From 13-2-20CM-68-14 sp036378475 (GTDB taxonomy: Bacteria; Actinomycetota; Thermoleophilia; Gaiellales; Gaiellaceae): DNA of 40,114 nucleotides. Shown piece by piece: positions 31,690 through 39,229 of the stretch. The notes under the pieces are model-generated. The model was not told the DNA's origin, ran no database searches, and saw nothing but the letters and a program-made list of their open reading frames with translations. The stretch is taken from the NCBI GenBank assembly GCA_036378475.1, contig DASUWJ010000037.1, forward strand, positions 1 to 40,114. Direction: 5' to 3'. The translations under genes and the position numbers were made by a program. Within the stretch, counting starts at the first letter, position 1. Each line of letters starts with the position of its first letter.

Positions 31690-33231
31690 GTGATCCTCGA
31701 GCATGGCGTGATCCGGACGATGGAAGCGTCCCTGCCGACGGCCGCGGGCCTGGCGGTCGCCGGCGAGTGGATCGCGGGCGGAGTCGGCACGCACGAGCAG
31801 GCCCTGCCGAGCCCGGAGCGCGTCGACCTGCGCGGTCGCTGCGTCGTGCCCGGGTTCACGGACTCGCACGTCCATTTTCCCACCTGGGCGCTCGCCCAGC
31901 ACGAGGTCCGGCTCGAGGACACGCACTCGCTCGCGGAGACACTCGCGCGCGTCCGCGAGGCGCTCCCGAGCGTCCGTCCCGGTGGCTGGTTGCTCGGCCG
32001 GGGCTGGCGAAGCGGCGACTGGCGCCCGCAGGTCGAACCGACGAAGGAGCAGCTCGACGAGCTCGCGGGCGAGACCCCGGTCGCGCTGATGGCGCGCGAC
32101 TCCCACTCGATCTGGCTCAGCTCCTCGGCGCTCGAGCGCGCAGACGGCGACCTCCAGGTTCCGGGCGGCATCGTCGAGCGCGATCGCCACGGCGAGCCGA
32201 CCGGCGTCCTGCGCGAGGAGTCCTGCTGGCACTTCCGCGACGCCTACCTCGAGATCCCAGACGGCGAGTACATCGAGGCGATGCGGGCCGGCGTCAAGCT
32301 CGCCAACGCGCGCGGGGTCACCGCCGTCCACGACAAGGACGGCGGGCTGGGAGCGCTTCGCTTCTGGCAGGAACTCGGCGCCGGGGGGGAGCTGTCGCTC
32401 CGCGTCTGGCAGTCGCTCCCGGCCGAACGGGCGGAAGAGCTCGCGCGGCTTGGCCTCCGCAGCTGCTTCGGCAACCCGCGTCTGAAGCTCGGCTACCTGA
32501 AGGTCTTCATGGACGGCACCCTCGGCTCGCAGACCGCACGCCTGCTGGACGGCTCCGGCGTCGAGATCACGAGCCGGGAAGAGTTCGCCGAGCTGATTCG
32601 CCTGGCAGCGCGGGCCGGCTTCCCGGTTGCCGTCCACGCGATCGGCGACCTCGCAAACAAAGAGGCGCTCGATGCCTTCGAGGAGACCCGCGCCGAGTGG
32701 CAGCCGCTCGGGCTGCGGCAGCGGATCGAGCACGCGCAGCTCCTCGCCCCCGAGGACCTGCCACGTTTCGCCGAGCTCGGCGTCGCGGCCTCGGTCCAGT
32801 TTTCGCACGCGCCCTCCGACCGCGACCTGGCTGACCGGTTCTGGGCCGGCCGGACCGAGCATGCCTATGCCTTCCGCTCGCTCTTCGATTCGGGCGCGCT
32901 GCTTGCGAACGGCTCCGACGCGCCGATCGAGGAGCTCGATCCGCTGGCCGGCATCTCGGCGGGCGTGCTACGGACGATCGACACGCGTCCACCCTGGCAC
33001 CCCGAGCAGTCGCTCGGGATCGAGCAGGCACTCCAGGCGACCACGGTCGCGCCCGCCTGGCTCGCCCGCGACGAGCGCCGCCGCGGCAAGCTCCTGCCGG
33101 GCTACCACGCCGACCTCGTCGTGCTCGACCGCGACCCCTGCACGTGCGAGCCGGCGGAGCTGCCGCAGGTGGAGGTCGTCGCGACGATGCTCGGCGGTGC
33201 CTGGGTGCACAACCCGCCACCCTGGGACTGA
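31690..33231 (+). CDS. YtcJ-like metal-dependent amidohydrolase
   Basis: 513-aa amidohydrolase-superfamily TIM-barrel enzyme of the YtcJ/LAF3 group. Metal ligands are HVH (His60, His62) in DSHVHF, followed by the lysine-region GYLKVFMDGTLG, then HAIGD, RIEHAQ and the catalytic Asp in ANGSDAPIEELD. YtcJ-like enzymes hydrolyse amide or N-acyl bonds; the natural substrate is usually unknown. The N- and C-terminal beta-sandwich elements are present (CVVPGFTDSH and GKLLPGYHADLVVLD), so the protein is complete. It is divergent from the DUF1326 run and convergent with phoU. Confidence 0.9.
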   Translation: MILEHGVIRTMEASLPTAAGLAVAGEWIAGGVGTHEQALPSPERVDLRGRCVVPGFTDSHVHFPTWALAQHEVRLEDTHSLAETLARVREALPSVRPGGWLLGRGWRSGDWRPQVEPTKEQLDELAGETPVALMARDSHSIWLSSSALERADGDLQVPGGIVERDRHGEPTGVLREESCWHFRDAYLEIPDGEYIEAMRAGVKLANARGVTAVHDKDGGLGALRFWQELGAGGELSLRVWQSLPAERAEELARLGLRSCFGNPRLKLGYLKVFMDGTLGSQTARLLDGSGVEITSREEFAELIRLAARAGFPVAVHAIGDLANKEALDAFEETRAEWQPLGLRQRIEHAQLLAPEDLPRFAELGVAASVQFSHAPSDRDLADRFWAGRTEHAYAFRSLFDSGALLANGSDAPIEELDPLAGISAGVLRTIDTRPPWHPEQSLGIEQALQATTVAPAWLARDERRRGKLLPGYHADLVVLDRDPCTCEPAELPQVEVVATMLGGAWVHNPPPWD

Positions 33232-33246
33232 ACGCTCTCCGCGCCG

Positions 33247-33915
33247 CTACGAGGAGTGCGAGGCGTCCGTGAACTCGCGGAACTCGCCCGTGATCAGGTA
33301 CGCGGTCTGCTCGCCGATGTCGACCGCATGGTCGCCGATCCGCTCCAGGCAGCGGGAGACGATGATCATGCGCAGGCCCCATTCCCGCTTCGAGACATCG
33401 CCGCCCAGGTCGAGCACGCGCTCGACGGCGCGGCGGTTGGCGCGATCGATCAGCTCGTCGAGATCGACGAGCGAGGATGCTCCTTCCAGATCGCGCCGCT
33501 GGAACGAATCGAGCGCGACCCGGATCATCTGCTCGGCCCGCTGGCCCATCTCCTCGAAGGCCTGGACGAGGCCCTCGTCGGGTTCGACGTCAGCGACGAG
33601 CTTCGTCAGCTTCGCGATTGTCACGCAGTAGTCGCCCATCCGCTCCAGGTGCAGGTTCGAGTGCAGCATCGCGAGCACGAGCCGCAGGTCGACCGCGACC
33701 GGCGTCTGGCGGGCGAGCAACGACTGGATGCCCTCCTGGATCGCGAAGTAGCGGGAGTCGACCTCGTCGTCGAAGGCGATCACCTCGTCCGCCAGCTCGG
33801 CGTCTGCCTGCTCGAGCGCGTTCACCGCGGCCCGCAGGGCGCGGAGGACGTAGTCGCCTTCTTCCTGGAGGGCCGCCTCTACCTGTTCGAGCTCCTCCTG
33901 GAAGGTGATTCGCAT
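33247..33915 (-). CDS. phoU: Phosphate-signalling protein PhoU
   Basis: 222-aa all-helical PhoU with two homologous repeats, each carrying the metal-cluster motif: DEVIAFDDEVDS in repeat one and DLDELIDRANR in repeat two, plus LHLERMGDYC and RCLERIGDHAVDI. PhoU links Pst transporter activity to the phosphate-sensing kinase. It is the last gene of pstC-pstA-pstB-phoU. I prefer ATG 33915 (MRITFQEELE), which matches the family N-terminus and follows TACGAT by ten bases; ATG 33927 is four codons longer. Confidence 0.93.
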   Translation of the reverse strand: MRITFQEELEQVEAALQEEGDYVLRALRAAVNALEQADAELADEVIAFDDEVDSRYFAIQEGIQSLLARQTPVAVDLRLVLAMLHSNLHLERMGDYCVTIAKLTKLVADVEPDEGLVQAFEEMGQRAEQMIRVALDSFQRRDLEGASSLVDLDELIDRANRRAVERVLDLGGDVSKREWGLRMIIVSRCLERIGDHAVDIGEQTAYLITGEFREFTDASHSS

Positions 33916-33925
33916 CCCGGAGGCC

Positions 33926-33931
33926 ATCGTA
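33926..33931 (-). promoter_or_regulatory. Possible internal -10 element (TACGAT) before phoU
   Basis: TACGAT is ten bases upstream of ATG 33915, between the pstB stop and phoU. It may allow phoU expression independent of the pst operon. Confidence 0.3.
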
Positions 33932-33938
33932 GCCCGAT

Positions 33939-34787
33939 CTAGCCGAAGCGGCCGGTGACGTAACCCTCGGTGCGCTTGTCGGCGGGCTGCGTGAAGATCT
34001 TCTGCGTCTCGTCGTACTCGACGAGGACGCCGTGACCGCCCGCTCCCGTCCGCTCGAGCGTGAAGAAGGCGGTCATGTCCGCAACCCGCGCCGCCTGCTG
34101 CATGTTGTGGGTGACGATCACGAGCGTGTAGTCGTTCTTCAGCTCGTGGATCAGGTCCTCGATCTTCGAGGTCGCGATCGGATCGAGCGCCGAAGCGGGC
34201 TCGTCGAGCAGGATCACGTCCGGCTCGACCGCGAGCGCCCGGGCGATGCAAAGCCGCTGCTGCTGTCCTCCCGAGAGGCCGAGCGCGCCCTTCTTGAGCC
34301 GGTCCTTCACCTCATCCCAGAGCGCGGCCTGGCTGAGCGCCCGCTCGACGCGGCCGTGCAGGTCGTCCTTCAGTCCGAGCACCCGAAGACCCCAGGCGAC
34401 GTTGTCGAAGATCGACTTCGGGAACGGGTTCGGCCGCTGGAAGACCATCCCGATCCGGCGGCGCACCTCGACCGGATCGACGCCCTCGCCGTAGATGTCC
34501 TGGTCGTGGTAGAGCACCTCGCCTTCCACCCGCGCGCTCGGGACTAGGTCGTTCAGCCGGTTCAGCGAGCGCAGGAAGGTGCTCTTGCCACAGCCGGAGG
34601 GCCCGATGATCGCTGTGACGAGATTGCGATAGACGGAGAGGTCTACATCCGAGACGGCGGGCGACTTGCCGTAGCTGACGGTGAGGCCGCGGGTCTCGAA
34701 CACGGTCTCACGGTCGGCGCGGATCGGCGCCTCGCGGGGCTGAACGATCTGCACCGGCGCCACTGATTGCATCGTATCGGCCTCCAT
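33939..34787 (-). CDS. pstB: Phosphate ABC transporter ATP-binding protein PstB
   Basis: 282-aa ABC ATPase powering phosphate import. It shows Walker A GPSGCGKST, the Q-loop in FQRPNPFPKSIFDN typical of PstB, the signature LSGGQQQR, Walker B VILLDEPASALD and the switch His in VTHNMQQA. A non-conserved tail of about 35 residues precedes the ABC fold. The start ATG 34787 has GGAGGG six bases upstream inside the end of pstA, showing operon-internal Shine-Dalgarno initiation. It lies 2 bp after pstA. Confidence 0.96.
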   Translation of the reverse strand: MEADTMQSVAPVQIVQPREAPIRADRETVFETRGLTVSYGKSPAVSDVDLSVYRNLVTAIIGPSGCGKSTFLRSLNRLNDLVPSARVEGEVLYHDQDIYGEGVDPVEVRRRIGMVFQRPNPFPKSIFDNVAWGLRVLGLKDDLHGRVERALSQAALWDEVKDRLKKGALGLSGGQQQRLCIARALAVEPDVILLDEPASALDPIATSKIEDLIHELKNDYTLVIVTHNMQQAARVADMTAFFTLERTGAGGHGVLVEYDETQKIFTQPADKRTEGYVTGRFG

Positions 34788-34789
34788 GG

Positions 34790-35674
34790 TCAACCCTCCA
34801 GCCTTCTCCGGCTGCGCTGCAGGAGCGCCCGCGCGGCCAGGCTCGTGAGCAGGATGAACGTGAGCAGAACGAGGGCCAGCGCCCACGCCCGAGCGTGGTC
34901 GGCCGGAAGCGAGGATTCGGAGAGGGAGAAGATGTCGACCGGGATCGTCAAGAGCGGCTGGCGGGGATCCCAGGTGACCGCGTTGGCGGCGATCGAGGAG
35001 GTGAAGAGGAGCGGCGCGGTCTCGCCAGCCGCACGGGCGACGGCGAGCACGGTTCCGGTCAGGATCCCGCCCAAGCTCGTCGGCAGGACGACGCCGAGCA
35101 CCGTTCGCCAGCGGCTCGCACCGAGTGCGAGCGCGCCCTCGCGCAGGTGCCCCGGCACGAGCGCGAGCACCTCCTGGGTCGCCCGCGCGACGAGCGGCAA
35201 CATGATGATCGAGAGCGCGAACGAACCCTTGAGTCCGCTCTGGCCGCTGCCAACGACGAGCAGGCCGAAAACGAAGATGCCGATAATGATCGAGGGCAGG
35301 CCATTCAGGACGTCGAGCACGAGCCGGGCGAGATCGGCGACCCGCGGCGGCGCGAACTCGCTCACGTAGAGAGCGATCATAATCCCGACCGGCACCGCCA
35401 TCGCCGCCGCGCAGGCGACGATCACGAGGCTGCCGACGAGCGCGTTCGCGACCCCGCCGCCGCTAAGCCCGAACGTGGCGGCCGTCTTCGTGAAGAAGCT
35501 CCAGCTGAGCGCGCTCGCACCGCGCCTGGCGACCGAGAAGATCACGAGCGCGAGCACGGCGACTGCGCCGAGTGCCGCCAGCGTCGCGAGTGCCTGCATC
35601 AGCAGGTTGACGAGCTTTCGCCGCTTCGTCCGCCGGCTGAGCGCGAGCGAGAAGCGGCCTGCGTCGACGGCCAT
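34790..35674 (-). CDS. pstA: Phosphate ABC transporter permease PstA
   Basis: 294-aa inner-membrane permease with about six transmembrane helices and the cytoplasmic coupling loop REGALALGASRWRTVLGVVLP (EAA motif). The conserved AGETAPLLFTS segment distinguishes PstA from PstC. The ATG directly follows the pstC stop (TAGATG). It works with PstC, PstB and the binding protein PstS to import phosphate. Confidence 0.95.
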   Translation of the reverse strand: MAVDAGRFSLALSRRTKRRKLVNLLMQALATLAALGAVAVLALVIFSVARRGASALSWSFFTKTAATFGLSGGGVANALVGSLVIVACAAAMAVPVGIMIALYVSEFAPPRVADLARLVLDVLNGLPSIIIGIFVFGLLVVGSGQSGLKGSFALSIIMLPLVARATQEVLALVPGHLREGALALGASRWRTVLGVVLPTSLGGILTGTVLAVARAAGETAPLLFTSSIAANAVTWDPRQPLLTIPVDIFSLSESSLPADHARAWALALVLLTFILLTSLAARALLQRSRRRLEG

Positions 35675-36640
35675 CTAACCGCCGCCCGTCCGCTCGTAGG
35701 AGAAGCGGCGCACGACCACCTGCGCCGCCAAATTCACGAGCAGGGAGATCACGAGCAGGATCGCGGCCAAATAGACGAGCGAGGCGATCTGGATCGTCGT
35801 CGCCGCACCCTGGTACTGGCCGGCGATCCGGCTCGCCAGCGTGTCGCCGGTCGCGAAGAGCGACCAGTGGATCCCGTAGCCGGCGCCGATCACCTGGGTG
35901 ACCGCGATCGCCTCGCCGATCGCCCGCCCGAGACCGAGGACGAGCGCCGCCCCCACGCCCGTGCGGGTGTAGGGCAGGACGACCCCGCGGACCATTTCCC
36001 ATCTGGTCGCGCCCAGCGCGAGGGCGCCGTCCTCGAGCTCGCTCGGCACGCCGATGAAAAGCTCGCGGCAGATGCTGGAGGTGATCGGGACGACCATGAT
36101 CGTCAAGACGAGCACCGCGACCAGGATCCCCGAGTTCTGGGGAGTGCCGCCGAAGAGCGGGATGAAGCCGAGCCCTCGGTGCAGCCAGGGCCCGAGGTCC
36201 TTGCCGACGAAGGGTCCGAGCACGAGGATTCCCCAGAGCCCGAGGACGACGCTCGGGATCGCCGCCAGGAGCTCGACGAGCGAGGCCACGAACCAGCGCA
36301 CGCCGCGGGGGGCGAGCTCGCTCAGGTAGAGCCCGATCGCGATCGAGAGCGGCGCCGCGATCAACAGGGCGACGAAGGAGGTGATCGCGGTCCCCCAGAT
36401 GAAGTCGAGGGCGGCGAACCGGTTGTGGACGACATCCCAGCCCTGGTGGATCAGGAAGCCGAAGCCGAAGCGAGAGATCGCCGGCCGGGCGGTGTCGAAG
36501 ACCTGCCAGGCAATCGCGACGAGCAGGGCGGCCGCGGCCAGCGTCGCCGCCGCCGTCAAGCCGTAGAGGCCGAGATCGCCGAGCCGGTCTCCGAGCCGCC
36601 GGTTCGAGGGTAGCGGCTGCGTCTGGGGGACGGCGCTCAC
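35675..36640 (-). CDS. pstC: Phosphate ABC transporter permease PstC
   Basis: 321-aa permease with about six membrane helices, the EAA loop EDGALALGATRWEMVRGVVLPY, and GRAIGEAIAVTQVIG, characteristic of PstC. I chose GTG 36640 because TAGTGT lies eight bases upstream; the open frame extends eight codons further. It is the first gene of the leftward pstCAB-phoU operon. The binding-protein gene pstS is on the opposite strand, across a PHO-box-like array. Confidence 0.94.
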   Translation of the reverse strand: MSAVPQTQPLPSNRRLGDRLGDLGLYGLTAAATLAAAALLVAIAWQVFDTARPAISRFGFGFLIHQGWDVVHNRFAALDFIWGTAITSFVALLIAAPLSIAIGLYLSELAPRGVRWFVASLVELLAAIPSVVLGLWGILVLGPFVGKDLGPWLHRGLGFIPLFGGTPQNSGILVAVLVLTIMVVPITSSICRELFIGVPSELEDGALALGATRWEMVRGVVLPYTRTGVGAALVLGLGRAIGEAIAVTQVIGAGYGIHWSLFATGDTLASRIAGQYQGAATTIQIASLVYLAAILLVISLLVNLAAQVVVRRFSYERTGGG

Positions 36641-36648
36641 GCGCGCGG

Positions 36649-36654
36649 ACACTA
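36649..36654 (-). promoter_or_regulatory. -10 element (TAGTGT) of pstC
   Basis: TAGTGT is eight bases before the GTG start, giving a leaderless pstCAB-phoU transcript. It lies 26 bp from the PHO-box-like repeats. Confidence 0.45.
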
Positions 36655-36680
36655 ACGCGCACACGCCTACGGCCGGGCGG

Positions 36681-36713
36681 GTTCACCGGATCGTAACCAG
36701 TTCGTAACCACGT
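36681..36713. promoter_or_regulatory. PHO-box-like array: three 11-bp direct repeats
   Basis: Three contiguous 11-bp units, GTTCACCGGAT, CGTAACCAGTT and CGTAACCACGT, share GTnnACC at one-helical-turn spacing. This is the arrangement bound by PhoP/PhoB-type regulators; the first unit matches the streptomycete GTTCACC repeat. The array lies between pstC (minus) and pstS (plus), 26-28 bp from each predicted or possible -10, so it can serve both. Confidence 0.75.
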
Positions 36714-36761
36714 CTCAGCCCACGCTCGGGGGACGGGATCAGATCCTGCAGAGGTCATCGA

Positions 36762-36771
36762 GGAGAAGGAG
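36762..36771 (+). promoter_or_regulatory. Ribosome binding site of pstS
   Basis: The purine-rich GGAGAAGGAG ends seven bases before GTG 36779 and fixes the start. Unlike most first genes here, pstS therefore has a true leader. Confidence 0.65.
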
Positions 36772-36778
36772 CAAACGC

Positions 36779-37798
36779 GTGTCTAGGAAGACCGGAATCG
36801 CGGCCGCGCTCGCGGCCGCCGTACTCGTCTTTGGTGCCAGCTTCGCCGCAGCACGGTCGACGAGCGGCACCTTGAAGGGGGCAGGAAGCACGTTCGTCTT
36901 CCCGCTCATCTCGCAGTGGCAGGCCAACTACAAGGGCGCCCAGATCACCTACGGCTCCGTCGGGAGCGGCGCCGGGATCGCCGCGATCACAGCGCGGACT
37001 GTCGACTTCGGCGCGAGCGACGCGCCGCTGTCCAAGGACCAGGCGACCGCCTGCAAGGGTTGCGAGCAGATCCCCTGGGCGCTGTCGGCGACATCGATTC
37101 CCTACCACGTCCCCGGGGTCTCCTACGGGCTCAAGCTGACGGGCAAGATCCTGGCTGGCATCTACCTCGGCCACATCACCCGCTGGGACGACGCCGCGAT
37201 CAAGAGGATCAATCCGGGCGTCAGCCTGCCCAGCCTGAAGATCACCCCGGTCTACCGAAGCGATTCGAGCGGCACCTCGTTCAACTTCAGCGACTACCTC
37301 TCGCAGGTCAGCCCGGAGTGGAGGAGCAAGATCGGGGTCGGCACCCAGCCGGCCTTCCCGACCGGGCTCGGCGGCCGGGGCTCGGGCGGACTGGCCGGGA
37401 TCCTGTCTCGCACGGACGGGGCGATCGGCTACGTCGACGTCGCCTACTCGCTCAGGAACGGCTTCAAGGTCGCGAGTGTCCAGAACAGGGCCGGCAGGTT
37501 CCAGCTGCCCGGCCTGCGCGGGATCGCCGCAGCGGCGAAGACGATCAAGAAGGTCCCGAGCAACGGCGCCCTCTCGATCGTCAACCCGCCGAGGTCGCAG
37601 AAGCTCGCCTATCCGATCTGCACCTTCACCTACGTGATCGTGCCGGTCAGGGGCGCGCCGAAGGCACCCGCCCTGAAGCAGTTCATCAACTGGGCCATCA
37701 CGAGCGGCCAGAGCTTCGGACCGCCGCTTCGGTTCTTCCCGCTGCCGAAGGTCGTCCAGGCTGCCGACAAGAAGTTCGTTGCCAAGATCCACCGCTAG
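36779..37798 (+). CDS. pstS: Phosphate-binding protein PstS
   Basis: 339-aa periplasmic-type phosphate-binding protein. A signal peptide (RKTGIAAALAAAVLVFGASF, residues 3-22) ends near AAARS; there is no lipobox Cys, so it is predicted to be secreted or membrane-retained by the uncleaved helix rather than being a lipoprotein. Phosphate-site motifs are GAGSTFVFPL, GSGAGIAAI, DFGASDAPL and RSDSSGTSFNF. The GTG start has a strong GGAGAAGGAG upstream. It is transcribed away from pstCAB across the PHO-box-like array. Its stop shares the CTAG palindrome with the stop of the convergent histidine kinase gene. Confidence 0.95.
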   Translation: MSRKTGIAAALAAAVLVFGASFAAARSTSGTLKGAGSTFVFPLISQWQANYKGAQITYGSVGSGAGIAAITARTVDFGASDAPLSKDQATACKGCEQIPWALSATSIPYHVPGVSYGLKLTGKILAGIYLGHITRWDDAAIKRINPGVSLPSLKITPVYRSDSSGTSFNFSDYLSQVSPEWRSKIGVGTQPAFPTGLGGRGSGGLAGILSRTDGAIGYVDVAYSLRNGFKVASVQNRAGRFQLPGLRGIAAAAKTIKKVPSNGALSIVNPPRSQKLAYPICTFTYVIVPVRGAPKAPALKQFINWAITSGQSFGPPLRFFPLPKVVQAADKKFVAKIHR

Positions 37799-38478
37799 CC
37801 GACGGGAAATACGCAGCGAATCTCGAGGCCTTCGGCCGGTGCGCCGAAGGCCTCGACTTGCCCGCCGGCGGTCTCGACGACGTGCTTGACGATCGCGAGG
37901 CCGAGACCGCTGCCGCGAGAGGCGCGGGCGCGGTCGGCGCGGTAGAAGCGCTCGAAGAGGCGCGGCAGGTCCAGTTCGGAGATCCCGGCGCCGTCGTCGG
38001 CGGCGAAGAGAACGCTGGCGCCGGGCTCGCTCCGCAGGCCGAGGGTGCAAGTCGCACCCTCACCCGCGTGGCGGAGCGCGTTTTCGGCCAGGTTCTGCAC
38101 GACGATCCGGAGCATCCTGGCGCGCAGGGGCAGCTCGATGGCCTCGTCTTCCACCTGGACGGCGAGCGCCACGCCCGCCCGTTCCGAGCGTTCGGTCAGC
38201 TCAGAGGCGATCGCGCGCAGGACGGGCGCCGCCAGGGTCGAGCCGAGCGAGACGACCTCCCGCCCGGTCTCGAGCTCGCTCAGAAAGAGCACGTCGTCGA
38301 TCAGCTCGTCCATCAGCTCCACCTCGGCCCGTGCCTGCTTGAGGACGGCATCGGCGTCTGCGCCCGGGAGCTCCGCACTCTCGATCAGTGCCAGCAAGCG
38401 GGCCAGCGGAGTCCGCAACTCGTGGGAGACGGCAGCGGTGAAACCGATCCTGAGATCCTCGTACGGATCACGTGACAC
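37795..38478 (-). CDS. Sensor-less histidine kinase (PhoR-like core)
   Basis: 227-aa protein consisting only of the dimerisation/phosphoacceptor and ATPase domains. The H-box SHELRTP places the phosphorylated His at residue 19. N-box NLAENALRHA, G1-box DDGAGI, F-box LFERFYRAD and G2-box GSGLGLAIVKH are intact. No transmembrane, PAS or HAMP region precedes it, so signals must arrive through a partner; PhoU is a natural candidate. I chose GTG 38478 from the TACCTT seven bases upstream; a TTG at 38505 would overlap the response regulator start. It is convergent with pstS and divergent from the regulator. A role in phosphate sensing is inferred from context. Confidence 0.88.
   Translation of the reverse strand: MSRDPYEDLRIGFTAAVSHELRTPLARLLALIESAELPGADADAVLKQARAEVELMDELIDDVLFLSELETGREVVSLGSTLAAPVLRAIASELTERSERAGVALAVQVEDEAIELPLRARMLRIVVQNLAENALRHAGEGATCTLGLRSEPGASVLFAADDGAGISELDLPRLFERFYRADRARASRGSGLGLAIVKHVVETAGGQVEAFGAPAEGLEIRCVFPVG
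37823..37856. terminator. 14-bp perfect hairpin after pstS, inside the histidine kinase coding end
   Basis: TCGAGGCCTTCGGC and GCCGAAGGCCTCGA form a perfect 14-bp stem with a 6-nt loop (CGGTGC), starting 25 bp after the pstS stop. There is no T-tract. It lies inside the last codons of the kinase (EAFGAPAEGLE). It could stop or stabilise the pstS transcript. Confidence 0.5.
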
Positions 38479-38484
38479 GCTCAA

Positions 38485-38491
38485 TAAGGTA
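38485..38491. promoter_or_regulatory. Bidirectional promoter core of the two-component pair
   Basis: The heptamer TAAGGTA contains TAAGGT on the plus strand (38485-38490), seven bases before the regulator ATG, and TACCTT on the minus strand (38491-38486), seven bases before the kinase GTG. Both transcripts would be leaderless, and the geometry is symmetric. Confidence 0.6.
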
Positions 38492-38497
38492 GGCGCG

Positions 38498-39229
38498 ATG
38501 GCCAAGGTGCTGATCGTCGAGGACGACGAGGTGATCGCCGCCGGGATGGCCCAGCACCTGTCGGCGGCCGGTTTCGACCCCCTGCGCGTGGGCCGCGGCG
38601 AGGTCGGGCTGGCGCGTCTTCGCTACGAGCATCCCGACGTGGTCGTACTCGACCTGATGCTGCCGGGACTCGACGGCTGGAGCCTGATCGAAGCGGCGCG
38701 GGCGGAGGGAATCGGAACGCCGATCATCGTCGTCAGCGCCCGCGGCACGGAGCACGACCGCGTCAACGCGCTCCAGATCGGAGCCGACGACTACCTCGTC
38801 AAGCCGTTCTCGATGAAGGAGCTCGTCGCGCGAGTCCAGGCGGCGGCCCGCCGCGGGGTTCGCTCCCAGCCCGAACAGCGCGGCGAGGCGATCGAGATCG
38901 AGGAGCTACGGATCGACCCGCGCGAGGTCCAGGCCTACGTCGAGGGTGAGAGCGCCGGCCTGACGCCGACCGAGTTTCGGCTCCTCTACACGCTCGCGCT
39001 CGAGCAAGGCCGCGTCGCGACCCGGGACGAGCTGCTGCAGCGAATCTGGGGGCGGCGGGAGACCCACCGCGACCGGACGGTCGACGTCTTCGTTCGCCGC
39101 CTGCGAGACAAGATCGACCGCCGCGCGCCCCGGCACGCGTTCATCCACACCCGCTACGGCGTCGGCTACAAGCTCGAGCCGATCCGAAAGGACGAGCTCA
39201 GCGACCGAACCAGCGACGCTTCGTCGTAG
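38498..39229 (+). CDS. OmpR/PhoB-family response regulator
   Basis: 243-aa regulator. The receiver domain has the acidic pocket Asp9-Asp10, phosphoacceptor Asp52 in VVLDLMLPG, Ser80 in VVSARG and Lys102 in VKPF. The C-terminal winged helix (about residues 125-230) includes LTPTEFRLLYTL, RDELLQRIWG, RTVDVFVRRLRDKI and RYGVGYKLEP. It is paired with the divergent sensor-less kinase and adjacent to the pst genes, so it is a good candidate for the PhoP-type regulator binding the 11-bp repeats at 36681-36713. Its last 32 bp overlap the convergent PHP phosphatase gene. Confidence 0.93.
   Translation: MAKVLIVEDDEVIAAGMAQHLSAAGFDPLRVGRGEVGLARLRYEHPDVVVLDLMLPGLDGWSLIEAARAEGIGTPIIVVSARGTEHDRVNALQIGADDYLVKPFSMKELVARVQAAARRGVRSQPEQRGEAIEIEELRIDPREVQAYVEGESAGLTPTEFRLLYTLALEQGRVATRDELLQRIWGRRETHRDRTVDVFVRRLRDKIDRRAPRHAFIHTRYGVGYKLEPIRKDELSDRTSDASS

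Noticed and set aside
34895..36613. 572-codon plus-strand frame opposite pstA/pstC
   Set aside because: Composition is extreme in Arg, Asp and Glu, the antisense shadow of membrane-protein codons.
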